From NCBI GenBank assembly GCA_963678675.1, contig OY783192.1, positions 13,128,424 through 13,192,423 on the forward strand: DNA of 64,000 bases. Direction: 5' to 3'. Below the pieces are notes generated by a model, which saw nothing but the letters and a program-made list of their open reading frames with translations, did not search any database and was not told where the DNA came from. Below are positions 9,490 through 20,549 of the stretch, in pieces. The translations under genes were made by a program, and so were the position numbers. This DNA is from Xiphydria camelus. Its lineage: Eukaryota; Arthropoda; Insecta; Hymenoptera; Xiphydriidae. Position 1 is the stretch's first letter. Every line of letters begins with the position of its first letter.

Positions 9490-10620
9490 CGCAATTGCCG
9501 GCGTGCTTTATCTTTCCTCTTCTTCATCCTTGTCTTATTCAGGTTCCTCAAGTAGTTCTAGCAAAATATTGTCTTCATCATCACACGCTTCCGCTGTATC
9601 TAAATGCAAAATCTCTTCAGGCTCATGGCCACTGAAGTTTTCAATGTCTTGCAATTCTGAGGAAGGGTTCAGGCATGCCTGTCCGTGACACTGACCACAA
9701 ACTGTGGAGCATGGTAGTCCTACTTTTCTACATCCACACTGCGCACCACATCCTTTTTTACAATTGCAGAAGATTGTGTTTAATAGTTCGTCTGGAGCAG
9801 GTGGCAATAGTGTTATTTTCGGCTCTAGCATCTCGTTTTTTAAATCCCAACCCCATTCTTCGGGTTGTAGATTTTTTCCTAGCCAAATCTGTATTTGGTA
9901 GTAGACCCGAAAGATATGCTGTTGAGCTGCTTCATTCGTAGGTGGAAGAGATGACAATTTAACTGGTCTATTAAATCGTGTTGATTTGATGAAATGGATA
10001 TATACCTAAAGTTGTCAATGTTTACTTCTTCTTTTGGAGCACTATACATGGCTAATAGAAAACGCTTTCCGTTTTCAAATAATGTATCTGGCGGGCAGTT
10101 TTCTTCTTGAAATATCTAAGCCGAGCGATTCAAATTGGGATGCTTCTCAAACAGTTTCATAATCTGAAGTTTTCCTTTATTGAATAGTGCAGAGGTAGTG
10201 TCGCATTCAGTGAGGGCATGCAAAAACAAAATATGTTCTTTGTAAAGAGGATATTTGTCGAAACTTTTAGATGAATAAATTCGTGTTGATGTAGTACCCT
10301 TGCCAATGTTCTTTACGAACATTTGTCGCTTATGTGACTGAGTTCGTCCGATTAAAAGAACAAGCAAATCAATGTCTTCTCCAATGATGACGGTGCTTCT
10401 TTCTCTTTCCGATACTTCGATGGCTGTTTCGATGATTAGAACATCCGCATCATCCTTGGCTTGTTTTGTAGCGATGTTAGCAGCTTGTAGTTATTCAATA
10501 AGCATTTCAATAAGAATGTTTTTGTTGCATCGGTTTAATAAGAACTTTTCTTGGCTGATTGGCACATTCATGGTTGCATCAAAGTGGACTTCATAAGATG
10601 TAGACAGTGCAGTAGTTCGT
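9490..10620 (-). pseudogene. PIN-like / CXC-domain family pseudogene (same family as 22.6-25.8 kb)
   Basis: Read on the minus strand, pieces in order are: near 10480-10420, a KQAKDDADVLIIETAIE stretch resembling the acidic metal-binding block of PIN/FEN-like nucleases; at 10116-10367, HALTECDTTSALFNKGK, a block also found at 25735-25797 as HAFTGCDTTS; and at 9535-9957, LPPTNEAAQQHIFRVYYQIQIWLG followed by a cysteine-rich module (CNCKKGCGAQCGCRKVGLPC, then CGQCHGQAC) like a tesmin/TSO1 CXC half. An acidic tail (LELLEEPE) ends it. Several stops and frameshifts separate the blocks. The biochemical function of this family is unknown to me. Confidence 0.7.
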
Positions 10621-10779
10621 CTTAATTGTTCCATTGCTTATATATTTTTAGAGTTTTCTGAGTAACCGTCAAATATAACAATTATGTTAGAACTTAGATT
10701 GAAGACTTCAGTGGCCAGGAGCTTGAAGATATTTTATTTTGCAACTAGATACAGCGGAAGCATGTGACGATGAAAACAA

Positions 10780-11075
10780 TATTTTGGTAGAACTACTTGA
10801 GGAACCTGAAGAAGACAAGGACGAAGAAGAGGAAACATAAAGCACGCCGGCAATTGCGAAAGACGTGAATCGGTTACTGTTCAGAAATCATGTCTAAAAA
10901 AACGCGCCTTGCATTCTACTTCAAAAGTGGTGCGGAAAGGGATGCATTTTTTGTTTTTAATTATTTATTATATTCTTTTTTATAAATGAACAAACTTTTA
11001 ACTGAAACAATGATAGGAATTCAATTTTTAGTATAACTACTAAGAAAAGTGCATTTATAGTTATTATAGCTAAGC
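10780..11075 (+). repeat. Right arm of the inverted repeat around the PIN-like/CXC pseudogene
   Basis: Reverse complement of 8955-9260. It carries a plus-strand copy of the gene's 3' end (acidic tail and stop near 10840), so the repeat arms include coding sequence. Confidence 0.75.
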
Positions 11076-11084
11076 AGTATATAC

Positions 11085-12306
11085 AGTATTACCTATTCAA
11101 AAATGCGCGCTCCCGCTTCTTCACGCTATATCTCGAAAACGGTTGATCGTACAAAAAAATGTATACAATCAAACTTGTAGAGAATACTGTTTTACGTAAA
11201 TTTTGTTAAAACTTCTTAAGGCATCAGCCCGCCTGAACGCTCGGAATCGCTCGGCAGCCGAAGATAGCCGAGAAAGTAGGGGTGACCAAGGAGAGTTTAT
11301 ATAGGAAGTTTACCCCCCGTTCGCATTATTTTCCATGTCAACGAGGGGTCAACGTCATATATCAACCTTTCCCGGTCTCCCCTACACAAATTTTATGGAG
11401 GCTAGCCAAGTGTTTTCTACGCTCTCCTCTTAAAATTGTAAGAAAGTCGTCAATGTTCGCACGAGGAACGGAATTTGGGAAGTTCCTTTCATACGTCTTA
11501 ATAACATTGATCATAAATAACTCGCCGACTATAATTAATAATTATCCCTTTTAGTGCCGAGCGAAAACGGGGTGTTTATACGAAGATAACCGGACAAATT
11601 TGACGAATTTACTAAGTTTGGGAAAACGCTCATAAAAACCAAACTAAGATAGATGTTTTAAAAATTCAAAATGCAGCGTATTATGGAAGAAAGAGAGAAT
11701 AATGTAATGTCAATTGTATTTCAATATATATTGAAAATCATACGAATAACATAAATATTAAACATGATGAAAAATATATACTTTAACAAATTTCTCTTCT
11801 ACAAACAATATTTGCACATAACAAAAATCATCGTTTGATCATAGTTTTATGTAGATCACATAGTATGAAGTATAAGTATTACATTTTCAATCATTTTTAA
11901 TAGAATAACGTATGAAATCGCCCAGGCGTCGGAGCGGCGCCGCTTGAGTTGCCGAACGAAACGCCCGCGCCGTGGCGACTGACAATGAGAGTCACCTCTT
12001 GAATGCAAAGGTTTAAACCCAAAAACAATTGAAAGCCGGATGCTCACTCCCGATCGTGGGAATCAATAGTGAGTTGAATTCCTGGATAAGCTTGTAATTA
12101 AGTTTTCCCTAATTGCCCATCGACTGCATTCGTCATTCCTCCCCTTAAGCCGGCTTGTTATTAGCGTCACCGCGGAAGATGGCTTGCTGCGATCTGTCCG
12201 ATACATTCATTCCGAGAATTAAAGACCTATATTTGCCGAAATGAACCGCTTCGCCGATGGCGCGATTAATTATAGTCGGCGAGTTATTTATAATAGATGT
12301 TATTAA
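11085..12306 (-). repeat. Right arm of the large inverted repeat
   Basis: Mirror of 7440-7580 and 5268-6418, continuous here. Its outer continuation (GAGGTATGAATCGAACTTCC and onward) is displaced to 13239-13314 by insertion of element A at the TTAA at 12303-12306. Confidence 0.8.
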
Positions 12307-13238
12307 GGTATTCCTAGCGCGAGATGAAAAATTACAGAGAATGCTAATTTTTTTTGTAGAATGGAAATGAATATCGTAAGATTATTTTTGAAAAGTTTCA
12401 GGTCCGGTTACCGGGCATTTAAGAAAGAATTTTGATTTTGAAATTAGAAAATTTAACATGTAGCCTTATAGAAGACTCCACTTTTCTACACTTTAATGCC
12501 GAAATCCTCATGTTTAAAATTTATACACATTAAATAAAACCATTTCCATATCTTCAGAAAATTGCATAGAATCTTTTTAGTTCATAAAAATATAAGGTCA
12601 CCGAATGTTTGACAAAGATATTGATGTTCGTAAACAGCAAAACGTAGAGTTTTGACGATAGAATATAACCTGAAATAGAATTGGCAGCGTTGCATCGGTT
12701 GCATCATAAGGTTCGTGCATGGCCGAGTGATGGCGCGACAGTAAGCAACGTTGAACGCCACTGGTGGCCATCTGAGAAGTATTGTCGTTATGAATTGTAG
12801 GTACTGGCTCTAATGGTACAGAAGTGAATTTTATTATATTTTTAAAAAATGGGAGAAATTTTGATACTCAAATTCTTTTCGATGAGTAAAGATTTCGATG
12901 AGTATGAGTTGGCGGCAATATTTGACCGCAGTACACTGAATTCGGTGATTTATAGGGGTTATGTTTCAGAGCTGCACGGATATACGATTATTCTACTCAG
13001 GGCCGTATTCCTGTCATTTCATAAACCATGTGATGCGACGTTGCCAGATTTCAAATTTGAATATTTTTCCAAAATTTGAAAATGTAAATAATAAACTTGA
13101 ATACTTATTGACCTTATCTTATTTATTCATTATTAGTATTATAGGGAATATGAGTATATTATATGACCTAGAATTACTGATTTATGAGAGGCCCGCCTGT
13201 GGCACCCTTAAATATCGCTCCTACGCGCTAGGAATACC
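12307..13238 (+). mobile_element. TTAA-flanked GGTATTCC-family transposon, copy A
   Basis: 932 bp, ends GGTATTCCTAGCGC / GCGCTAGGAATACC, flanked by TTAA at 12303-12306 and 13239-13242. The unoccupied target is preserved in the mirrored arm (TTAA at 5340-5343 and 6147-6150), which proves insertion with a 4-bp TTAA duplication. About 450 bp inside (12707-13165) belong to the Harbinger-type repeat also seen at 6740-6900 and 48595-48880. No transposase is encoded. Confidence 0.88.
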
Positions 13239-13314
13239 TTAAGAGGTATGAATCGAACTTCCGAAACTCCGTCCCTCGTGCTACGGAACATTGACGACTT
13301 TCTTATAATTTTAA

Positions 13315-13929
13315 GGTATTCCTAGCGCTTATGAACGTATTTTCAATGTACCACAGGCGGGCTCCTCATAAATCAGTAATTCTACGTCAGAAGTGAATTT
13401 TGGTTAATGAAGATTAATACTTACACCAATCATTCTCACATATCCGATAACAAATCCTTTTTCCTCTATGAAAGGCAATTTTTTAAATATTGACGCCAAC
13501 AAAACTGTGTCGCATACTCATTACTGTCACCACGTGTATGGTGCAACGATGCCAATTCTGTTTAAAGTTATGTTTTATCGTAAAAAAAACTATATTTTGC
13601 TGTTTACGAACATAAATATTTTTGTTCAACAGTCGGTGACCTTATATTTTTATGGACGCAAAAGATTCTATATAGTTTTGTGAAGATATGGAAATGGTTT
13701 TATTTAATGCGTATAATTTTTAAACATGTGGATGTCGGCATTAAAATGTGGAAAAGTGGATTCTTCATTAAGGTTACATGTTAAATTTTCAATTTAAAAA
13801 ATAAAAATTCTTTCTTAAGTGCTCGGTAACCGGGTCTGAAACTTTTCAACAATAATCTTACGATATTAATTTCCATTCTATAAAAAAATTAGCATTTTCT
13901 GAAATTTTTCATTTCGCGCTAGGAATACC
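13315..13929 (-). mobile_element. TTAA-flanked GGTATTCC-family transposon, copy B
   Basis: 615 bp, inverted relative to copy A, TTAA at 13311-13314 and 13930-13933. Interior identical in plan to copy A without the Harbinger-type insert. The A-B pair therefore forms a further inverted repeat. The frame at 13468-13683 mirrors 4844-5092 and is a repeat frame, not a gene. Confidence 0.88.
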
Positions 13930-14059
13930 TTAAGAAGTATGAATCGACCTTCCGACCGACTGACAATGACAAATAAACGTAATATAATCTCAAAAAGTAA
14001 ACACTGCTCATAGAGGGTTGTGTTTCTAGTGCATTTTTAGACATTTTAATAATATTCCA

Positions 14060-14340
14060 TCACAACCATGGTTACAACAGCAATTATTTTCGTCGGCGTT
14101 CGAGGCCGATCACGGGTTTCCGAAAGGGCGTTCGCACGAACGTCTTTTGGCGGTCACGAACGTCGTTGGGAACGCCATTTGGCGTTCGCGATAGTGTACA
14201 GAGAGAGAATACCGATCTGCGTTCGTCGGGCGGTCCTACGAACGCCACGAACGACCGTACAGAATGTACCTACTGGCGAGCTCGAGCCTTACGACGAGCG
14301 GTCGTAGTCTTGAGAAAGACTGTGCGTCGGGAAGGGGAAC
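14060..14340. repeat. Diverged repeat shared with 6480-6640
   Basis: The two segments share ACGAACGACCGTACAGAA, GTACCTACTGG and GTCTTGA(G/T)AAAGACTG in the same order. The latter half flanks the Harbinger-type element at 6651. The family is not identified and no coding is supported. Confidence 0.6.
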
Positions 14341-14426
14341 AGCGAAAGAGCTAGTCCTGGTGTTCTTCGTCCTTTATTGCGAGCGAGTTGCAAGCGAGTT
14401 GGAGCCTTGAAAAAGACTGCCTGCCC

Positions 14427-14800
14427 CCCCCCCTTTTTTATTTTGTATAGCGAGGAGGGGAATCTCCTCAAATGAGAGATTCCCGAGATAGGGAGTCTTC
14501 TCAATCGAGACACCCAAAATGGAAGTAGGGTAGTGTCGGATTCGCTAAGGCAAGCGCTAACCGACTAAACCACCTCCTCGCTTGGTTATCAACCCGAGGG
14601 TTATAAACCTGAATAAGGAAGAAAGACCTGGGGACCTCAATTACATGAGGCCGCTCTGCGCGAATGCGAAGCTAGGTATGTCAGAGTAAGGATGAGAGCA
14701 CGGGGTCTTTGGAATATATCCGTGGCTTTGCAGGAGTGATTGTTAGCACTTGGATGGGTTTACTGGTTCTGGAGTGAACCGTTAAGAGCGCCGGCTAAGG
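14427..14800 (-). mobile_element. Truncated LINE 3' end
   Basis: On the minus strand this resembles the 3' untranslated end of the LINE at 15070-16418: a GAGGAGGTGGTTTAGTCGG block, a GACACTACCCTACT block, a GGAATCT/CCCCTCCTC closing stem and an A-rich tail at 14427-14440. It is a second, tandem copy in the same orientation. See the 15075-15165 entry for the shared stem-loop. Confidence 0.6.
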
Positions 14801-15074
14801 CGGGTTAGAAAAGTAGGATATGACGAACCGATTTGGAGCGTCGGCCAATGCGAAGCAGAGTTGTAGAGGAAGCCCTGAGAAGGACCTGTTGCGTATGCTG
14901 ATGATCGATGAGGGTGATGATGTCGACTGAGTGCCACGACCGCCAGGCTGCCTCCGACTGAGGACGATGAGCTTGGGGCGAGAGCGCGCGCGCGAGCCCA
15001 AGGCGACCCACCCGAAGCGGACGAAGAGCGAAGAGAGACTCGACTGTCGCGTGCCCCCCTTTTCTTTCTTTTTT

Positions 15075-15165
15075 TTTGAAGATGGGCGAGGAGGGGAATC
15101 TTCGACAAAACACCCAAGATGCTAGTAGGGTAGTGTCCGATTTCTACCGACTAAACCCCTCCTCG
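15075..15165 (-). other. tRNA-like stem-loop in LINE 3' end
   Basis: On the minus strand GAGGAGGGG at the start pairs with CCCCTCCTC ~75 nt later, like an acceptor stem. TTTAGTCGGTAG follows the first strand, where a tRNA would have its A-box/D-arm, and an ATCTT/AAGAT hairpin precedes the second. The 14445-14585 copy has the same pairing (GCGAGGAGG with CCTCCTCGC). It may be a recognition structure for the LINE's own RT, or a tRNA-derived relic. Inferred from pairing only. Confidence 0.45.
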
Positions 15166-15403
15166 TGGTTACCAACCTCTGGGGTTATAAACCAAGTAGA
15201 AGATGAAGTAGGGGGGGTGAACGACATAGTAAAGAGAGAGAGAGAGAGCGTACATATTTTAATGCGTCTGTATCGAGAGACGGGAATCCGGTTTCTCGGA
15301 GCAGCTGGATCTTCCTAATGAACGAGGGGGAGTGTAGGGAGCCTCTAAGGAGTCCCATGTAAGTACCGCAAAGTCTGGCTAGTTTCCTAGGATCGGCAGA
15401 ACC

Positions 15404-16375
15404 CTAGACGGGAATGGCATAAGAGCAAATGCTCCTAATCAATGCGTTGGAGGCCCTGACCTTGGTAACCTGAGAGATATTCCGGTTATTGAAAAATGGT
15501 TTCAGGGAGACGAATGCACCGTTGGCTTTGCCGCGCACGGAGGAGATCTGCTTAACCCAGTTTAATTTCCTGTCAAAAATTACCCCTAAATATTTGACAG
15601 AGTTACTCCAAGGCATGGGATGATTGTTTACTGAGAGAGGATCTGGGGAGGATATTTCGGCGGGAAAAGAAGATAGCCTCCGACTTGGCTTCGTTGAGGG
15701 AGAAACCCCACATATGATACCAATCGAGGAGTGAGGGTAAGAATTTGTTAACAACTGAGGAGCAAAATTTCTTGGTTTTGGAGGAATATAACAGAGCGAC
15801 GTCATCTGCGTATTGTGCAGTTATAATTTTGTCATGGGTGGGGATGCCATGACAATAAAGATTGAATAGAGTGGGCGAGAGTTTAGATCCTTGCGGAACT
15901 CCCGCCGTGATAGGTTGCGCAACAGAGAAGCTCTTCTCCGAACACAATCTGAAAGATCTGTTTGAGAGGAAGGACTGTGTTAGACCGATTAGATAGTGAG
16001 GGAGTTTTAGCTGAATTAATTTAAAGATTAACCGTCGTGCCAGACTCTGTCGAAGGCTTGCTTGGCATCGAGCAGGAGTATAGAGGTGTGACGGGACTTG
16101 TTGAGGTTGTCCGCGAGGAGTTCAACTACACGGAGGAGTTGATGGCAGGTACCATACCGGGGACGGAAACCATGTTGGAATTCTGGGAGGATGTTGGCCT
16201 CGGAGCAAAATCTGTTAAGGCGGGTTAGTATGGTACTTTCCGCAACTTTACTTAGGGCGGGGAGCAGGCTAATTGGCCTGTAGCTGGAGACTTGGTTGAG
16301 AGGCTTGCCCTGTTTTGGAAGACAAATGATTGTTGCTGTCTTCCACGCAGGGGGGAAATATTGCAACCGCATCAT
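15404..16375 (-). pseudogene. Reverse transcriptase domain, frameshifted
   Basis: This is the coding core of the LINE above. Frames 16375-16028, 15947-15603 and 15805-15404 join as one RT when two indels are allowed for. The YADD box and the fingers Asp are both present, so the catalytic residues survive, but no continuous ORF remains. It would copy LINE RNA by target-primed reverse transcription if intact. Confidence 0.88.
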
Positions 16376-16824
16376 AGCGTTGATGATGTTGCAGATGGTG
16401 TCGCCCGTCCCAGGAATCGGGGCCCCTTATATCTATGCCTTAGCCTACTACGCTACCCCTACGCTTCCCCTCGATTGGTGGACCGTGGTCGGGTGGGGGA
16501 CTGGCCCAAGGTGCGCCCCGATTGGTGCGGCGGGTCGCACGGTTCGGGTAGCTGCGCCACTACTCATACGTGCCGGTCCGCTGGCCGGGCGCATAAGCAG
16601 CCGTCTATCCGCGTGCTCGCTATTACTAAGATGTCGCATGACAATAACGATTTATATGTTCAAAGCTACAAGTAGATATGTATTATGACGTGATCTTACC
16701 TTTTTCTGTTTGAATAAGATGAAATATGAGGAAGTACGCAAGCCAACTTCAAATCACAAAAAAAAAAGATTAAACTGACCCCAACTTGCCACGAGGTGTA
16801 GAGGTAGGACACAAACTGAGTGCG

Positions 16825-17750
16825 TCACCGTTCAAGAAAGTTATACCTGCAGGCTGCTGGGTAGGCAACCCGAATAACGAAATAGAGCCCTTCAAAAATG
16901 TGATGATATTTCCCACTACGATATCGAGATTTCATGTAAGCTTTGATCAGTGAAGGATCTTCGACATCAATCTCATACCTAGCATAATCCAACGTAGTTG
17001 TTCGGTGTCTCGGTGGCGGAGAAAACTTTTGCACTAAGAAAATCACTTCGTTTGTATGCTTTGCATAGTAAGAAGCTGCATTTTTAATTTGATAAGGGCC
17101 TAAACCTAAGTGGTACAAGTGATATAAGGTTAGCCTAGGGAATTGCAATCTTTGATTGTTCTCTTCGTTATCCAATGTGGTGTATTCGATGTCAAGATAG
17201 GGAGCTTTCAGTTGAGAAAGATTTAACTCCTTAGTAATATGTTTCAGACGGTTTGGGACGTTTACTCGTGATTTTATTATTTGAGCAATATCCTGATGAA
17301 GCTTGTCACTTAACACAGGTTCATGAAATAAATTCAAAAGTGCAAAAGCAATTAGTAGATAGCCGAAATCATGATTTAATGTTGCATTATGGGCTGGCAA
17401 AGCAAAATATTTGAACTCTTGTTTGAGGCGGCCGAAAACTTGTTCAATAATCCAGCGACATTTTGTGACAAATCTAGACATAAATATATGCTTCCATCGT
17501 CTCAAGTTGGCCAAATCCTGGGCAATGAACAATTAATTTCTTAGTTTCTGTTAAAAAAATGCAAAACGTTCCTAAACCTTCTGTCAACCAAAACATGATC
17601 ACCTTCTACAATCGTATGCAATTTTTCTGCACGCCTAGAGAAACAATCTTCTAAAATAGTTGCATCATTATGTCGTGCGTCGAACGGCCCTAGGACAAAT
17701 AGAATATATCCATCAGGCGCACAAGCCACCATGGGTTTCATTAGAGGCAT
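16825..17750 (-). pseudogene. DDE_Tnp_4 transposase, catalytic part (Harbinger/ISL2EU-like)
   Basis: The minus strand carries in order a first-Asp block (ACAPDGYILFVLGPF), a diverged second-Asp block (GDHVLVDRRFRNV, usually GDRGFRD) and the Glu block (WIIEQVFGRLKQEFKYF). This is the fold of DDE_Tnp_4 endonucleases. A T-run frameshift and stop near 17535 separate the second and third blocks. It would cut and join transposon ends. It could be related in mechanism to the TAA-flanked non-autonomous elements in the window, but no shared ends have been shown. Confidence 0.85.
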
Positions 17751-17913
17751 CTTCTTTTGTTCACTCTAAAGTTGTTTTTGTCCTGCGAAGTTAGACGATT
17801 TTTAAACTAGCTAATACGTAGCATAAAAAACAAGACAAGTCTTGTCATCAGTTATATCAAATAATATTTTTGCCATTTGAGTGTTATGTGACAATAACAC
17901 TGAGGGACCATTA

Positions 17914-18366
17914 TTATTTATGAATTGAGGAACTAAATAACTTACACAAGAGAACAGCTATGTGTTTAGGTTGACAAGTTTTAGCATAAATACAAATTCG
18001 TTGAAATTCTACTTTACTATAAGCAAACCAATCTTTAAATATTTTATCATCAATACCATCTATTGCGTCCATGTCAAATATAGCCTTTCGAGAGCTTTTC
18101 ATGTCTTGAGAGTATTGGTACATCATATTACAAACAATTTCTTGTTCCTTTGCATTAACAATTGCCGATATTAGCTTAACAAGTGGCAAATAATTATGAA
18201 TACCAATATGTGAACTACACATGAGCGAGTCAGGGAGAATCAAAAATTTGTAGTTCATAAGGAGCTCATGGGAAATCGCTTTCGGTACTGAAATCAAGTC
18301 CTCAATATTCTTACAGCCAAACGTGCAACTATGGTGAGAGCTGTTGCCTCGACGATAAATAGACAA
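17914..18366 (-). pseudogene. N-terminal part of the DDE_Tnp_4 transposase
   Basis: 150-residue frame with a cysteine/histidine cluster (HHSCTFGCKNI ... SLMCSSHIG) that resembles the zinc-binding N-terminus found in this transposase type, then a helical region (FAYSKVEFQRICIYA) likely to be the DNA-binding part. It lies upstream of the catalytic blocks on the same strand, separated by 160 bp of broken sequence at 17751-17913. The pairing with 16825-17750 is by position and family habit. Confidence 0.65.
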
Positions 18367-20190
18367 ATCAGGCGTGTCCGAATCATTTTGTGACGTTTTC
18401 GGTTTTTTTGATACTTTATAATAACTTTTGCAGAGCTGACTACCTTGCGGTATATCAGGTAGATACCTATAACTTATAATTTTCGTTTCTTAGCATTTTG
18501 AGTTTTTCGTAAACAATTAATCATCAATAATGGATTTTCCAAATGATTTATTCCATAAAACTTGTCATTTACTGAGCGTTTTTGCTTATTACAACCTAAC
18601 ATATTTTGAATGGCATAATAGACGAAAGAAAAAATTAATTGACTCAAAGTATCTATTAGCGCTTTGTTTAAATTGATTCTATTGCATACATACAATTATG
18701 TATCCTTACAACTTTGGATAAGATTAGATATTCTGTCATAAAAATAATGGTTGCTTCACAATACCTATACAAATATTTCAGTCGAGGAGTCGAGTAATAA
18801 GGCCTTTCGCACACTACGCTACGCAGGTATCCGATACTTATGTCGCGAACTCAAGTCATAAACAATTGGAGACCCATAGCTCGCACACTACGCTACTGAA
18901 GTCGCAAGACCCGCGTCGCCACCAGTCATTGTTACCGTACCTTGAGAAAATGTTTGATATCAACATCTTTTCTCTGGAACCATCAGGAAAGAGCGATAAA
19001 AACATCACACATTACACGGATAGAAAAAATCAAGAAATTTTCTAGGGAAAGTTCAAGACAAATTACTGTGCTGTCCCTGAATCGTGGTGCAACCGTCCAG
19101 ACCAAGAAAAAGTCTGGTGCGCATGCACCTAAAAAATTCTGGTACTCTGGCACGGTAAAATTTCTGTGAAAAAGAAAGACTAGTGCGCATGCGTTGTTCT
19201 TACTAACAAGGGGAGGCTGCTAAGAGACATCTTAGAAGTAGAAACAGGAAAAAAAGAGAGGTGTAGGTAGGCCGCGGTTAGACTACATTTCGCAAATCGT
19301 TAAGGATGTAGTTTGTTGAAAATACAGGGAAATAAAAAGACTAGCGGAGCTGTCTTGGGGTAGCGCGCTATTAGCGACTGTCTCGCTAAAAGTCTGGAAA
19401 CGAACGTCTGGCTGCCTCTCGTACGCCTTCCTGCCTCAGACGTACCCTTGGTAAAGGGTAGGTATCAAGGTTAGATACCTACTCTTTACTCTCGGGTCAG
19501 GGCCGCTTCTAGATGATGAGACGCCTTCGTCCTTAGCGCCCTTTTCTAGAGAAGGTATCAGAGGCCTTTTGGCGCCCCATAGCTAGTGCGCCTTCGTGCG
19601 TGGCACGAAATGGCCCCTCGTTAGACGTGGCTCTGTCTCGCGTAGCGGGGCAAACGAACAGGCCCGAATGGCCACTCGGCAACAATCGGCAGTGATTTTC
19701 TGCGACAGCACCGGAAAAATTCCGGTGCTCTCTGGCACCCGAAAATTTCTTGATTTTCTTATAATATTTAACAAAAAATCAAGAAAAAGTATTTCGCAAC
19801 ACGAGAAAATTTCTAAGTCACGGAAATTTTACTGTGCTGTTCAAGAATGTTTGTTCTGCAGTTCAGTAAAAATTCTAGCATGTACAGTAATTATTCCAGT
19901 GTAACTGTGAATTTTCCCTTCGTTCACCAAGAAAAATCCCAGAAAGTGCCGCTTGCACCACAATTACAGTGTCAAGCACAGTAATTTTTCCTGATTTTTT
20001 CTTTCCGTGTATGTTCCCTCCGCCAACATCGTCGATAATGACTGCTGTATCTTACCGGAAAATATCGAAAAATTAGGATCGGTAAAACTTTATTTCCAAA
20101 TTTGACCGTGATAAAACATTAATCGCTGTTTCTCAGAACCTCACATACATTACAAATTCTATTATAGTGCACATTATAGTGCACGCAGTT
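18367..20190. other. Non-coding, repeat-derived stretch
   Basis: No supported gene. Seen: GCACACTACGCTAC occurring twice (about 18810 and 18885), and several dispersed copies of a motif around AAAATTTCT with GTGCTCTCTGGCAC or similar (19090-19170, 19705-19830, 19930-20000), which look like pieces of one old repeat. Confidence 0.4.
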
Positions 20191-20195
20191 CGGGC

Positions 20196-20490
20196 GGTAT
20201 ATTTCGGCAAACAGAGACTGCTAATGTGTTCGCAGTCCTGCACCTTTCCTGGAAGGCTGATGACCGAACGAATTGTAATGAACCACTTCTCGCAGATACC
20301 GCTATATTTCGAATGCATTCGAAATGCATTCAGCTTTGTAACGGAAAGAAATGACGATTTCAAGAGATAACTGAATATTTCGGCAAACAAAAGTTCATTC
20401 CGACTCGTCTAGTAATTAACCCTTTCAGGAAAGGTGCGGGACTGCGAACTCAGCAGTCTGGATTTGCCGAAATATACCGCTTCACTGATG
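20196..20490. repeat. Inverted repeat of the 5.3/12.2-kb family
   Basis: 20196-20255 is the approximate reverse complement of 20427-20490 (shared blocks TATATTTCGGCAAA, ACTGC, GCACCTTTCCTG). The TGCCGAAATA(T/A)ACCGCTTC block also matches 12228-12250, so this is a diverged member of the element family in the large inverted repeat. A third relative lies at about 22358-22475. Confidence 0.6.
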
Positions 20491-20549
20491 GCGAGATTAA
20501 CACTAGTTTGTGGCGAAGTATTTATGATCGCGATGCTATTGGAAAATAA

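Larger units (their letters stand above)
15070..16418 (-). mobile_element. 5'-truncated jockey-like LINE with reverse transcriptase
   Basis: The minus strand encodes the RT fingers, palm and thumb in order: WKTATIICLPKQGKPL, YRPISLLPALSKVAE, HGFRPRYGTCHQL, DAKQAFDRVWHDG (catalytic Asp), GVPQGSKLSPTLFN, AQYADDVALLYSS (the YADD catalytic box) and VKYLGVIFDRKLNW. Coding is split among three frames by single-base indels (near 16030 and 15790). The 3' end has an A-rich tail at about 15062-15075. The 5' half (endonuclease, ORF1) is missing; homology stops abruptly at about 16418, where GGGGCCCC sequence begins. Jockey-type from sequence feel; the exact clade is not certain. Confidence 0.9.

Noticed and set aside
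9675..9941. 88-codon plus frame
   Set aside because: Antisense to the cysteine-rich CXC block on the minus strand.
14445..14585. A genuine tRNA gene
   Set aside because: The closing stem is long and the interior does not give a normal anticodon arm or a GGTTCGANNCC B box. It repeats next to LINE tails.
16292..16688. Overlapping plus-strand frames of 127-130 codons
   Set aside because: The first part is antisense to the LINE reverse transcriptase; the rest has no recognisable features.
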